Shown here in pieces: positions 7,182 through 16,175 of a stretch of 64,000 nt of DNA. A model generated the notes under the pieces. That model was not told the origin of the DNA. It saw only the letters and a list, made by a program, of their open reading frames with translations, and did no database searches. Position 1 is the first letter of the stretch; every line of letters starts with the position of its first letter. Both the position numbers and the translations under genes were made by a program. The stretch is from Microbacterium hydrocarbonoxydans (GTDB lineage: Bacteria; Actinomycetota; Actinomycetes; Actinomycetales; Microbacteriaceae). The DNA lies in the NCBI RefSeq assembly GCF_000956475.1, contig NZ_JYJB01000006.1:186001-250000 (forward strand), written 5' to 3'.

Positions 7182-9302
7182 TCAGCCGCAGGTGCGACCC
7201 TGATAGGAGAGCGTCTGTGTCGATGTGAGAGCGGTGTCCGCCGTCACCGAGGCGCGGAACGTCACGGATCCGGCCGGCAGCGTGCGCTGCCGCGTGGTGA
7301 GCGACTGGCTGACGTTGCCGGCAGCGGCGATCGCCGTGGCCGTGCGGGTGCCGAACGCGGTCGTCGCCTGCACGTCTATCGGCCGGGTGTCGGTGCTGGT
7401 CGACTGGACGACCAGGACGACGCCGGATGCGACGCAGCGCGTGTACACCGAGTAGCTGGCGGTCGGGGCCGCGGGCGGCGAATCGGAGACGAGCATCCAC
7501 TCCTGCGAATCGTCGGCCGCAGCATCCGCTGCGGAGTCGATGCCCGCCTGAAGGGTCACTGCGCTGTCCGCCGCCGCACCCGTGATGAACAGCGCGGTGT
7601 TGCGCACGGATCTCAGCTTCACATAGCCGTCCGCGCCGGGGATGACGGTCCACTGCTTGTCGTTCCCGCCGTCGTCGACCCACTGCGCCAGCTTCTGACC
7701 CGCGACGGCGTTGCCCGTCCAGGTGGCGACCGAGCGGCCGCCCCCGCCGTTCAGCAGCGTGACGACGCCGCCCTTGTCCACGATGTGCCACTTCCTGGTC
7801 ATGTTGCCGTCGTCACGAGGGCGCAGGGCCACGTCGGGCGCGTCTCCCGTCAGGTTCGCGTCCTGAGTCCTGTCGCCGACCGTGGCCAGCACCTGCCCGG
7901 TCTTCCTGTTGACGAGAGTGAAGTACTCGCCGTCCGAGCGCCCGAGATCGACCTCGCCGAACTTGACCGGACCGATGCTTCCTCCGCCCCACGATGCCTG
8001 GAGGATGAGGAGCCGTCCTGTCCCTGCCACGGGCTGGAGATTGCGGCTGTATCCCGCGGGCATGGTGGTCTGGTACGCCTTCCACCCGCCGTCGCTGCGC
8101 CCGGTCTCGTTGACCCACACCATCGTGCTGCCGGCGGCGTTGTAGACGATCCGGCCGTCCGGGAAGGTGGTGAGCACCGGGCTGCCGCCCTTCGACAGCG
8201 TCGGCCCGGATGCGATCGGGAGGGCGGAGATGTTGGCTCCGGCATTTCCGCCGGTGGCGAAGAACCGCAGCGGGTCATCCGAGATCTTGTGGTGCACGTT
8301 GTCGCCGCCCCCGAAGTACTCGTAGGTGACGAGCCACTTGCCGTCGGTGGTCGGGACGACGGTCTCCATGCCGGGGCGACCGCCGCCGATCTGCGTCTTG
8401 CCGTTGCCGCGGTCCTGGGTGAGCCCCGCGACATCGACGACCGGCGCGCTCCATGCCGTGGCAGCGGTGCCGTCCCACGTGCGGTGGGCGAGGATCTGTC
8501 CACCGGAGTCGGGGGCTGTGGCGTTGGCGGGGTCCAGCTGCGCCACACCGGTGGTCGCGTCATACCCGAGGTAATCGTTCTCGTCCGAGTAGTACGCGAC
8601 CAGCTGCCCGCCATGGACCATCAGATACGGCTCCCACACCGGATCGACCTGCTTGGTCGTGTTGGCGGCGGACGTACGGCCGATGGCGCCGGCGCTGCCG
8701 CCCTGCCAGCCGCCGGCAGCCACGATGTTCACGAAGCGCCACGTTGCGCCCTCGTCAGCGCTCGCATACAGCGCGATCGCGAGATCGCGGCGATCGCCAT
8801 CGCCGGTGGGCTTCCAGCTCGGGTTCGTCGCCTTCTGCTCGGTGTAGTACTCGTCGTCGCCGGAGACTACACTCGCGAGCAGCACAGTCCCCGCCGCGAG
8901 GTCGCCGACGGTCTGCGGCAGCACGTACAGGTACGCGTTGGTCCAGTTGCTGGTGTACTTGTCCACAGCGGGGTCAGCGGAGAGCGCGGCGGGTGCGCCG
9001 ACATCGGCGAGCTTCTGCCAGGTCGCGCCGAGGTCGTCGCTCTTGAACACGGGCAGGTCCTGACCGATGACGGCACTCTGGCTGTCCTCGAAGGTCGCGA
9101 GGATCCGGCCGCTGGGCAGCTGCGTCGATTTCGGGTAGAGAACGCACGGGGACTTGTTGCAGGATGCCGGGTCCGTGGCGACGTAGAGGTCGCCGGGCGT
9201 CGGCTGGTAGGCAGATGCCGCGGATGCCGTGGCGAGTGAGGTGGTGATGGCAAGGATCGCGACGGTCGCGGATGCGGTGAGGCGGCGCGTGGACGGGCGC
9301 AT
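7182..9302 (-). CDS. secreted sialidase-fold (BNR/GH93-like) protein with ricin-type beta-trefoil
   Basis: A 706-residue exported protein. Signal peptide at residues 1-31 (ending ASAASA). Residues about 35-440 read as a sialidase-superfamily beta-propeller: LPSGRILATFEDSQ, FKSDDLGATWQKL (an Asp-box), a second SADEGATW box, GGRPGMETVV and TFPDGRIVYN. This resembles exo-alpha-arabinobiohydrolases (GH93) more than true sialidases, but I cannot prove the activity. Residues about 465-610 are a ricin-like trefoil (QW-type repeats KWHIV, QWTVI, EWMLV). The C-terminal 86 residues (TRCVASG to GRTCG) match the module at the end of the convergent gene. GAGGAG precedes the ATG. Confidence 0.78.
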   Translation of the reverse strand: MRPSTRRLTASATVAILAITTSLATASAASAYQPTPGDLYVATDPASCNKSPCVLYPKSTQLPSGRILATFEDSQSAVIGQDLPVFKSDDLGATWQKLADVGAPAALSADPAVDKYTSNWTNAYLYVLPQTVGDLAAGTVLLASVVSGDDEYYTEQKATNPSWKPTGDGDRRDLAIALYASADEGATWRFVNIVAAGGWQGGSAGAIGRTSAANTTKQVDPVWEPYLMVHGGQLVAYYSDENDYLGYDATTGVAQLDPANATAPDSGGQILAHRTWDGTAATAWSAPVVDVAGLTQDRGNGKTQIGGGRPGMETVVPTTDGKWLVTYEYFGGGDNVHHKISDDPLRFFATGGNAGANISALPIASGPTLSKGGSPVLTTFPDGRIVYNAAGSTMVWVNETGRSDGGWKAYQTTMPAGYSRNLQPVAGTGRLLILQASWGGGSIGPVKFGEVDLGRSDGEYFTLVNRKTGQVLATVGDRTQDANLTGDAPDVALRPRDDGNMTRKWHIVDKGGVVTLLNGGGGRSVATWTGNAVAGQKLAQWVDDGGNDKQWTVIPGADGYVKLRSVRNTALFITGAAADSAVTLQAGIDSAADAAADDSQEWMLVSDSPPAAPTASYSVYTRCVASGVVLVVQSTSTDTRPIDVQATTAFGTRTATAIAAAGNVSQSLTTRQRTLPAGSVTFRASVTADTALTSTQTLSYQGRTCG

Positions 9303-9393
9303 GGAAGCTCCTCTCTGAGCGGGTGACGCGTGTAATCAGAGCAGAGAACCGGCCGTCATCGGTGAAACCCGAAATGCTTTCGCTCGCCGGCCG

Positions 9394-10473
9394 TCACCGC
9401 CGGCGGTGCGGAGGCGGCGCGGCCGTGGAGTTGCGGACCACGAGATGGGTGGCCAGCTCCACGCGCTTGGTGGGCGCCGTCTCGCCGCGGGAGAGCCGCA
9501 CGATCGTCGCGACGGCGGTGCGTCCGATCGCCGCGATCGGCTGGTGAACGGTGGTCAGCTGCGGGTTGCTGCTGCGGGCGAGGATCGTGTCATCGAAGCC
9601 CACGACGCTGAGGTCCGCCGGCACCGACAGCCCGAGCACGCGGGCGGCCTCCAGCACGCCCATCGCAGACGCATCGCTGCCGACGAAGATGGCGGTGGGA
9701 GGCTGGGTCGCGGTGAGCATCGCCGTGGCAGCCTCGAGTCCGTGCTCGAACGTGAAGCCTCCGGGCGACAGGTCGGAGACATCGGCTGTCAACCCTGCCT
9801 CGGCCATGGCCGCCGCCCAGCCGTGCCCGCGCACGACGCTGCAGTGCGCGCCCGCGGGGCCGCCGATGTAGCGGATGTCCCGGTGGCCGAGTTCGATCAG
9901 ATGTCTCGTGGCCTCGTACGCTCCAGCCCAGTTCGTGGCACCGATGCTGGGGGTGTTGGTGCGGGGAACATCGAGCGGGTCGACGAGCACCATGGGCAGG
10001 CCGGCACGCCCCAGCGCATGCTCCCGGTCGGCAGAGTATGCGCTCGTGACCTCGATCACGCCGGACCGGCCGGCTCGGGCGAGGTCCCGCGCCCACTCGA
10101 CGGGCGCGCGGGCGGATGCGGTTCCGAACGGGCGCACGATCAGCGCGACGCGCAGCTCTTCCGCGGCTTCCAGTGCTCCGCCGAGGAACGTCGCGAGATA
10201 CGGATTCAGAGAGGCGTCCTTCGGCTCGACGACCAGCTCGACGCTCGACTCGCCGGCCGCCTGCAGCGACTGCTGGCGCTCGCCCTGAGACACATAGCCC
10301 AGCGTCTCGATGGCTCGCTCGACCAGCATCCGGGTCTCGCTCGCGACATCCGAGCGTCCGTTCACGACCTTCGAAGCCGTGGCGATCGACACGCCCGCCA
10401 GATCGGCGACGGCCCGCAGCGTCGTCCGGCGTCCGGTTCGTGCGGATGCCGGGCGCGAGGCTGCTTCGTTCAT
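9394..10473 (-). CDS. LacI family transcriptional regulator
   Basis: A 359-residue repressor. The N-terminal helix-turn-helix is TTLRAVADLAGVSIATAS followed by the hinge KVVNGRSDV; the rest is a periplasmic-binding-like sensor domain ending in the conserved TTVHQPIAAIGRTAV block. The frame is open upstream, but ATG 10473 gives the normal length and places the HTH about 16 residues in. It is transcribed away from the ABC importer and GH3 genes starting at 10657, and likely represses them through the palindromes between the two genes. Confidence 0.9.
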   Translation of the reverse strand: MNEAASRPASARTGRRTTLRAVADLAGVSIATASKVVNGRSDVASETRMLVERAIETLGYVSQGERQQSLQAAGESSVELVVEPKDASLNPYLATFLGGALEAAEELRVALIVRPFGTASARAPVEWARDLARAGRSGVIEVTSAYSADREHALGRAGLPMVLVDPLDVPRTNTPSIGATNWAGAYEATRHLIELGHRDIRYIGGPAGAHCSVVRGHGWAAAMAEAGLTADVSDLSPGGFTFEHGLEAATAMLTATQPPTAIFVGSDASAMGVLEAARVLGLSVPADLSVVGFDDTILARSSNPQLTTVHQPIAAIGRTAVATIVRLSRGETAPTKRVELATHLVVRNSTAAPPPHRRR

Positions 10474-10485
10474 GAGTGGACCTCT

Positions 10486-10587
10486 CGAAAGCTTTTCGGA
10501 ATAGTTCGACGGCATTGACGGCGGTGTACGCCTCAACGTTAGTGTTGCTGCGCACCGAGTCAAGCAGAAGTTTCGAAAGTTCTCGAA
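10486..10587. promoter_or_regulatory. divergent control region with two LacI-type operator candidates
   Basis: Two related palindromes lie in the 183-base gap. The first, 10486-10498, is CGAAA-GCT-TTTCG just upstream of the regulator start. The second, 10572-10587, is TTCGAAAGTTCTCGAA with six of eight pairs matching, 70 bases before the binding-protein start. The shared half-site TCGAAA and the placement at each gene's 5' side suggest autoregulation plus control of the importer operon. Confidence 0.6.
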
Positions 10588-10656
10588 GGGCGCGATGCTC
10601 AGTCGACGCAGCCTGAAGTCACCCGAACTCACCCGAACCAAGGAAGGTCCACGGCA

Positions 10657-11961
10657 ATGAGAAGCACCACACTCGTCCGGTCCCTCGCAGTCCTCTCCGC
10701 CGGCGCGCTCGCGCTCGGCCTCACCGCGTGCGGCGGTGGCAATCGCCCCGGCGGCGCGCCCGCATCCGATGGAGCCAGCGCCTGGGCGCTGACCGGCGGA
10801 TCGGAAGAGGTGTTCAAGAAGTCGTTCGATGAATGGAACGCCGCCAATCCCGATCAGAAGATCGATGTCGAGTGGTTCGCGAACGACGCGTACAAGGAGA
10901 AGATCCGCACGGCGGTCGGCTCAGGCAACGCGCCCACCCTGGTCTTCTCGTGGGCCGGTGGCACGCTCGCCGACTACGCCGCCAACGGCTCGGTCGTCGA
11001 CATCTCGGAGCAGACCGCCGAACTGCGTGACCGTATCCTGCCGTCCGTCGTCGCGAACGGTGAGATCGACGGCAAGACGTTCGCGATCCCGAACAATCAG
11101 AGCCAGCCCGTGCTCTTCTACTACAACGCGAAGATCCTGAAGGACGCGGGGCTCGACGTGCCCACCACCTACGACGAGCTGCTCGCGGACGTCGCCGTGC
11201 TGAAGGGCGAGGGCGTCACCCCGATCGCGCTCGCCGGGCAGAGCAAGTGGCCCGAGCTCATGTACATCCAGTACCTCACCGACCGCATCGGCGGCCCCGA
11301 GGTCTTCCAGCGCGTGCTCGACGGCGAGAAGGACGCGTGGAGCGACCCGGCCATCATCGAGGCTCTGACGAAGATCCAGGAGCTGAAAGATGCCGGCGCC
11401 TTCGGCGACAGCTTCGGCTCGGTGGTCGCGGACGGCGGCGCCGACACCGCTCTCGTGCACACGGGCAAGGCGGCCTTCATCCTGCAGGGCGCGTGGGTGT
11501 ATCCGGACTTCGTGAACAATGCGGCGGACTTCGTGAAGGCCGGCGACCTCGGCTTCGCGGCGTTCCCCGCGGTCGACGGCGGTGCGGGCGACCCGGCGAA
11601 CATCGTCGGCAACCCGGCGAACTTCTGGTCCGTCTCGGCATCCGCCTCGAAGGACGAGCAGAAGGCGGCCATCGACTTCCTCGTCGACCAGACCTTCTCC
11701 GACGAGGCCGTCGACGCGTTCCTCAAGATCGGGACAGTCCCGCCGCTAAGGGGACTGGAGGACAAGATCGCGGCATCCGACGAGCCGGAGTACCTCAGCT
11801 TCGTGTACGACATGGTCAAGGATGCGCCGCACTTCCAGCTCTCGTGGGACCAGGCGCTGCCCAGCGACCAGGCTCAGCCGCTGCTCGACAACCTCAGCCG
11901 CATCTTCCTCGGCGAGATCACGCCGGAGCAGTTCGCCGAGGCCATGAACGCGACGCTCTGA
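10657..11961 (+). CDS. ABC sugar transporter substrate-binding lipoprotein
   Basis: A 434-residue family 1 extracellular solute-binding protein. The signal peptide ends in LTAC, giving lipidated Cys25 followed by GGG. Typical carbohydrate-binding features follow: WNAANPDQKIDVEWF, the helix KIRTAVGSGNAPTLVFSWAGG, and AIPNNQSQPVLFYYNAKIL. It begins a four-gene operon (binding protein, two permeases, GH3) and ends one base before the first permease. No ATPase gene is present, as usual for this class, which shares an MsiK-type ATPase encoded elsewhere. The GH3 partner suggests a beta-linked oligosaccharide. Confidence 0.92.
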   Translation: MRSTTLVRSLAVLSAGALALGLTACGGGNRPGGAPASDGASAWALTGGSEEVFKKSFDEWNAANPDQKIDVEWFANDAYKEKIRTAVGSGNAPTLVFSWAGGTLADYAANGSVVDISEQTAELRDRILPSVVANGEIDGKTFAIPNNQSQPVLFYYNAKILKDAGLDVPTTYDELLADVAVLKGEGVTPIALAGQSKWPELMYIQYLTDRIGGPEVFQRVLDGEKDAWSDPAIIEALTKIQELKDAGAFGDSFGSVVADGGADTALVHTGKAAFILQGAWVYPDFVNNAADFVKAGDLGFAAFPAVDGGAGDPANIVGNPANFWSVSASASKDEQKAAIDFLVDQTFSDEAVDAFLKIGTVPPLRGLEDKIAASDEPEYLSFVYDMVKDAPHFQLSWDQALPSDQAQPLLDNLSRIFLGEITPEQFAEAMNATL

Positions 11962-11962
11962 C

Positions 11963-12883
11963 ATGACCGCGACCGAAGCACTCATCGCACCCGGCGGGAG
12001 GGCGCTGCCTTCCCGCCGGGTGCGGCGGGGTCCGTCCCTCTGGTTCGCCGCCCCCGCCCTCCTGCTGTTCCTGGGCTTCGCCCTCATCCCGCTGGGCGGC
12101 GTGCTCGTGCTCTCCTTCATGGAGTGGGACGGACTCGGCACGCCGACATGGAGCGGATTCGACAACTGGGGGCGCGTCTTCGCTGACCCTGTGGTGCTGA
12201 ACGCCTTCTGGCTCACGGCCCTGCTCACGGTCGGCTCCTGGCTCGTGCAGGCGCCGTTGTCGCTGCTGCTGGGCGTGTTCATGGCCGGGCGTCAGCGCTA
12301 CCGCGCGGTGCTCTCGGTGCTGTTCTTCCTGCCGCAGTTGTTCTCGGCGGCGGCGATCGCGATCGTCTTCAAGTCGCTCCTCGACCCGAACTTCGGCGTC
12401 GGGCAGGATCTGCCCTTTCTCGATCTGGACTGGCTCGGGCGCCCCGATCTCGCCCTCGGCGTGGTCCTCGTCGTGATCGCCTGGAGCTTCATCCCCTTCC
12501 ACTCGCTGCTGTATCAGGCAGGGGTGAGGCAGATCCCGCCGTCCCTGTACGAGGCGGCCACGATCGACGGTGCCGGGCGGGTGGCGCAGTTCGTGCACAT
12601 CACGCTTCCGCAGCTGAAGTACACGATCATCACCTCCTCGACTCTGATGATCGTCGGCTCGCTCACCTATTTCGATCTGGTGTTCGTCCTCACCGGAGGC
12701 GGACCGGGCTATGCGACCCGGATCCTGCCTCTTGACATGTACCTGCGGGGCTTCCGCAGTTATGACATGGGCGGCGCGAGCGTGGTCGCCGTCATCCTCG
12801 TCGTCGTCGGCCTCAGCATCGCGCTGGGCCTCAACCGTCTCTCCGGCACCGGCCGGATGGAGAGCCAGATGGAGGGCGCATGA
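11963..12883 (+). CDS. ABC sugar transporter permease (MalF-like)
   Basis: A 306-residue inner-membrane permease with about six membrane segments; the first is FAAPALLLFLGFALIPLGGV. The EAA loop that contacts the ATPase is visible as LYEAATIDGAGRVAQFVHITLPQL. The start follows the binding-protein stop by a single base and the end overlaps the next gene by ATGA, so the two permeases are translationally coupled and form a heterodimer. Confidence 0.92.
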   Translation: MTATEALIAPGGRALPSRRVRRGPSLWFAAPALLLFLGFALIPLGGVLVLSFMEWDGLGTPTWSGFDNWGRVFADPVVLNAFWLTALLTVGSWLVQAPLSLLLGVFMAGRQRYRAVLSVLFFLPQLFSAAAIAIVFKSLLDPNFGVGQDLPFLDLDWLGRPDLALGVVLVVIAWSFIPFHSLLYQAGVRQIPPSLYEAATIDGAGRVAQFVHITLPQLKYTIITSSTLMIVGSLTYFDLVFVLTGGGPGYATRILPLDMYLRGFRSYDMGGASVVAVILVVVGLSIALGLNRLSGTGRMESQMEGA

Positions 12884-13713
12884 GCACCTCGGCGCTGAAC
12901 GGACGTCCGAACATCGCCGCAGGGATCCTCGGCTGGCTGTGGCTTGCCATCGTGCTGCTGCCGATCTACTTCATCGTGGTCACGAGCCTGCGCCCCCGCG
13001 AGGACTTCTACCAGGAGAGACCGCTGTCGCTGCCGAGCCGCCCGACGCTCGACGCGTACGCGACGGTGATCGGCAACGACTTCGGACGCTACATCGGCAA
13101 CTCGCTCGTCGTGACCATCTCGACGGTCGCGGTCACGCTTCTCGTCGCGCTGGGCGCCGCGTTCACCGTGGTACGCAACCGCTCCCGCTGGAGTTCGCGG
13201 GTGTTCCGTCTGTTTCTCCTCGGCATCGCGATCCCCATCCAGGCGACGATCATCCCGGTGTACTACCTCATCGTGCAGCTGGGTCTCTATGACACTCTGT
13301 GGGCGCTGATCCTGCCGTCCGTCGCCTTCGCGATCCCGCTGTCGGTGCTGATCCTCAGCACCTTCCTGCGCGACATCCCCGGCGAGCTGTTCGAATCGAT
13401 GACCGTCGACGGGGCGGGGGAGCTGCGCATCCTGTGGAGTCTCGTGATCCCGATGACGAAGCCCGCTCTCGTGACCGTCGGCGTGTACAACGCGCTCAGC
13501 GTGTGGAACGGGTTCCTGTTCCCCCTCGTCCTCACACAGAGCGCGGAGACCAGAGTGCTGCCGCTGTCACTGTGGTCGTACCAGGGCGAGTTCACCATGA
13601 ACGTGCCGGCTGTCCTCGCGGCCGTGGTCCTCTCCGCGCTGCCCATCCTCGCCGCGTACATCGTCGGCCGCCGCCAGCTCGTGTCCGGGCTGACAGCCGG
13701 CTTCGGCAAGTGA
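12880..13713 (+). CDS. ABC sugar transporter permease (MalG-like)
   Basis: A 277-residue permease, the partner of the preceding one. Membrane segment 1 is ILGWLWLAIVLLPIYFIVVTSL; the EAA-type loop is LFESMTVDGAGELRILWSLVIPMTKPAL; and a closing segment runs up to the RRQLVSGLTAGFGK tail, which is typical for the MalG side of the pair. The start overlaps the upstream stop as ATGA. Confidence 0.92.
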   Translation: MSTSALNGRPNIAAGILGWLWLAIVLLPIYFIVVTSLRPREDFYQERPLSLPSRPTLDAYATVIGNDFGRYIGNSLVVTISTVAVTLLVALGAAFTVVRNRSRWSSRVFRLFLLGIAIPIQATIIPVYYLIVQLGLYDTLWALILPSVAFAIPLSVLILSTFLRDIPGELFESMTVDGAGELRILWSLVIPMTKPALVTVGVYNALSVWNGFLFPLVLTQSAETRVLPLSLWSYQGEFTMNVPAVLAAVVLSALPILAAYIVGRRQLVSGLTAGFGK

Positions 13714-13765
13714 CGGCCCGGCTCTAGAACCGCGCCGCCCGGCGCTCGACCTCAGGAGAATCGTG

Positions 13766-16090
13766 ATGATCTCATTCCCGTGGCACGACCGTGCCCTCAG
13801 CCCGCGCGAGCGCGCCGCCGCACTGGCCGCAGAGCTGACCATCGAGGAGAAGCTCGCTCAGCTCGGTAGCTTCTGGGACCGCCCCGCGGGGGCCGGCTCC
13901 AGCGAGGACGGCGATGTCGCCCCGCTGCAGCACGCGTTCGACGAGGCCCGTCGGCCCTTCGACGAGGCCATCGCTCACGGCCTCGGCCAGCTCACCCGGC
14001 CCTTCGGCACAGCACCCGTGACTCCCCGGCAGGGAGCTTCGGCGCTGCGCGCGGCACAAGAGCGGATTGCGGCGGCATCCCGCTTCGGCATCCCGGCGGT
14101 CGCCCATGAAGAGTGCCTGACGGGCTTCACCGCCTTCGGGGCGACGGTGTATCCGTCTCCGCTCTCGTGGGGAGCCACCTTCGACCCGGATCTCATCAGC
14201 CAGGTGGGTGCGGCGATCGGCGCGGACATGCGCGCTGTCGGCGTGCATCAGGGGCTCTCGCCTCTGCTCGACGTGGTGCGCGACTATCGCTGGGGCCGTG
14301 TCGAGGAGACGATCGGCGAAGATCCCTACCTCGTCGGAACGGTCGGCAGCGCCTATGTGCGGGGCCTGCAATCGGCCGGGATCATCGCGACTCTCAAGCA
14401 CTTCGCGGGATACGCAGCTTCCCGCGCGGGTCGCAACCACGCCCCGGTGAGCATCGGACCGCGCGAGTTCGCCGACGTCGTGCTGGCGCCGTTCGAGATG
14501 GCGATCCGCGGAGGCGGTGCGCGCAGCGTGATGAACTCCTACTCCGACATCGATGGGGAGCCGGCTGCGGCATCCGCTCTCCTGCTCACCCAAGTGCTCC
14601 GGGAGCAGTGGGGATTCGAGGGAACCGTGGTGTCGGACTACTGGGCGATCCCGTTCCTCGACATCATGCATAGGATGACGCCCGATCGCGCGGCCTCGGG
14701 GGCACTGGCGATGACCGCGGGCATCGACGTTGAGCTGCCGGACGCCGACGCGTATCGCCGCCTGCGGATCGCCGTCGAGCGGGGTGAATTCGATGAGGCC
14801 CTGATCGACCGAGCCCTCCTGAGGGTGCTCACGCAGAAGGCCGAGCTGGGCCTGCTCGACGCCCCGAGCGAGGACGCGCTCCCCGCTGCCGCCGTACCGG
14901 CCGAGCCCGATCGCGATCTCGACAGCGCGAGCAATCGGGCGCTCGCACGCCACGTTGCGGAAGAGGCGGTCGTGCTGCTTCACAACGACGGCACCCTTCC
15001 CCTCGGCGCATCGCAGCGCCTCGCTGTGATCGGGCCATGCGCCGCCGAGCCCCGCACCTTCCTCGGCTGCTACTCCTTCCCGAACCACGTGATGGCGCAC
15101 CACGGTCCTCATCTCGGGATCGAGGTGCCCTCGCTCGTCGACGGCATGCAGGGCGAGTTCCCTGCGGCGGAGATCACGTACGCGCCCGGTGTTCCGATCC
15201 TCGCGGACGACATCACCGGGATCGCGCATGCCGTCGAAGCGGCCCGCGCCGCCGACGCAGTGGTGCTCGCAGTCGGAGACCTCGCGGCGCTGTTCGGCAA
15301 CGGCACCAGCGGCGAGGGCTGCGATGTCGAAGATCTGCGGCTGCCCGGTCGACAGCACGATCTCGTGGAGGCGGTGCTCGCCGCCGGCACGCCGGTGGTG
15401 CTCGTCGTGAATTCCGGGCGCCCGTACGCCCTGGGGGCCTATGTCGACCGGTGCGCGGCCATCGTGCAGGCGTTCATGCCCGGTGAGGAGGGAGCCTCTG
15501 CGATCGCGGGGGTCGTCTCCGGGCGGGTGAATCCTTCGGGGAGGCTCCCCGTGGAGATCCCCCGTTCGCCGGGCGGTCAGCCGCACACCTACCTGGCGCC
15601 GCCGCTGGGGCACGCGAGCGACGGCATCTCGAACCTTGACACGACTCCGCTGTATCCGTTCGGATTCGGGCTGTCGTACACGTCGTTCGAGTTCGGAGAT
15701 ACCAGGCTCTCGGCGGATTCGATGACGACCGACGGCGCAGTCGAGCTCTCGGTGTCGGTGCGCAACGGCGGCGACAGATCAGGTGCTGCGGTCGTGCAGC
15801 TGTATCTGAGCGACCCGGTCGCCCAGGTGACGCGGCCGGTGCAGCAGCTCATCGGCTTCACGCGCGTGCCCCTGGAGCCGGGGCAGACGGCTCGCGTGCG
15901 CTTCGAAGTGCACGCCGATCGAACCGCATTCACAGGGCGGGGGCTGCAGCGGATCGTCGAACCGGGCGAGATCGTGCTGCGCGTGGGCCCGTCGAGTCGC
16001 GACACGGAGGCGGTGCGAGTGCAGATGACCGGCGACATGCGCGTCGTGCCGCGTCCGCACCTGACGACGCCCGTCTCGGTCAGCCGCTGA
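13766..16090 (+). CDS. glycoside hydrolase family 3 (beta-glucosidase/beta-xylosidase type)
   Basis: A 774-residue GH3 enzyme without signal peptide, so cytoplasmic: it would cleave oligosaccharides imported by the adjacent ABC system. Residues about 30-340 form the barrel, with KHFAGYAASRAGRNHAP and the nucleophile Asp in VVSDYWAI near residue 290. The alpha/beta sandwich follows (about 390-590, FMPGEEGASAIAGVVSG.VNPSGRLPVEIPRS), then a fibronectin-III-like tail after GFGLSYTSFEF. A GTG three bases earlier is possible; the ATG at 13766 has better spacing from AGGAG (13754-13758). Specificity (glucoside, xyloside or other) cannot be read from the sequence. Confidence 0.9.
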   Translation: MISFPWHDRALSPRERAAALAAELTIEEKLAQLGSFWDRPAGAGSSEDGDVAPLQHAFDEARRPFDEAIAHGLGQLTRPFGTAPVTPRQGASALRAAQERIAAASRFGIPAVAHEECLTGFTAFGATVYPSPLSWGATFDPDLISQVGAAIGADMRAVGVHQGLSPLLDVVRDYRWGRVEETIGEDPYLVGTVGSAYVRGLQSAGIIATLKHFAGYAASRAGRNHAPVSIGPREFADVVLAPFEMAIRGGGARSVMNSYSDIDGEPAAASALLLTQVLREQWGFEGTVVSDYWAIPFLDIMHRMTPDRAASGALAMTAGIDVELPDADAYRRLRIAVERGEFDEALIDRALLRVLTQKAELGLLDAPSEDALPAAAVPAEPDRDLDSASNRALARHVAEEAVVLLHNDGTLPLGASQRLAVIGPCAAEPRTFLGCYSFPNHVMAHHGPHLGIEVPSLVDGMQGEFPAAEITYAPGVPILADDITGIAHAVEAARAADAVVLAVGDLAALFGNGTSGEGCDVEDLRLPGRQHDLVEAVLAAGTPVVLVVNSGRPYALGAYVDRCAAIVQAFMPGEEGASAIAGVVSGRVNPSGRLPVEIPRSPGGQPHTYLAPPLGHASDGISNLDTTPLYPFGFGLSYTSFEFGDTRLSADSMTTDGAVELSVSVRNGGDRSGAAVVQLYLSDPVAQVTRPVQQLIGFTRVPLEPGQTARVRFEVHADRTAFTGRGLQRIVEPGEIVLRVGPSSRDTEAVRVQMTGDMRVVPRPHLTTPVSVSR

Positions 16091-16097
16091 CCACGCT

Positions 16098-16152
16098 TCG
16101 GGTCGCAGCTCGCGCCGCCTCATCGAGGAGAGCGGCACGAACTGCGACCCGA
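16098..16152. terminator. long hairpin between GH3 and DJ-1 genes (convergent)
   Basis: Arms 16098-16118 and 16132-16152 pair at 19 of 21 positions around a 13-base loop; the outer ten pairs (CGGGTCGCAG) are perfect. It lies between stops at 16090 (+) and 16176 (-). No T-run. Loop length matches that of the hairpin at 7112-7167 although the sequences are unrelated. Confidence 0.7.
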
Positions 16153-16175
16153 CATGCCGGGGCTGGTCGATCGCC

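Noticed and set aside
9303..9393. Possible operator between the sialidase-like gene and the LacI gene
   Set aside because: Only a direct CCGGCCGTCA repeat is visible; no convincing palindrome or promoter.
13763..13765. GTG start of the GH3 gene three bases upstream
   Set aside because: ATG at 13766 is better spaced from the AGGAG; the difference is one residue.
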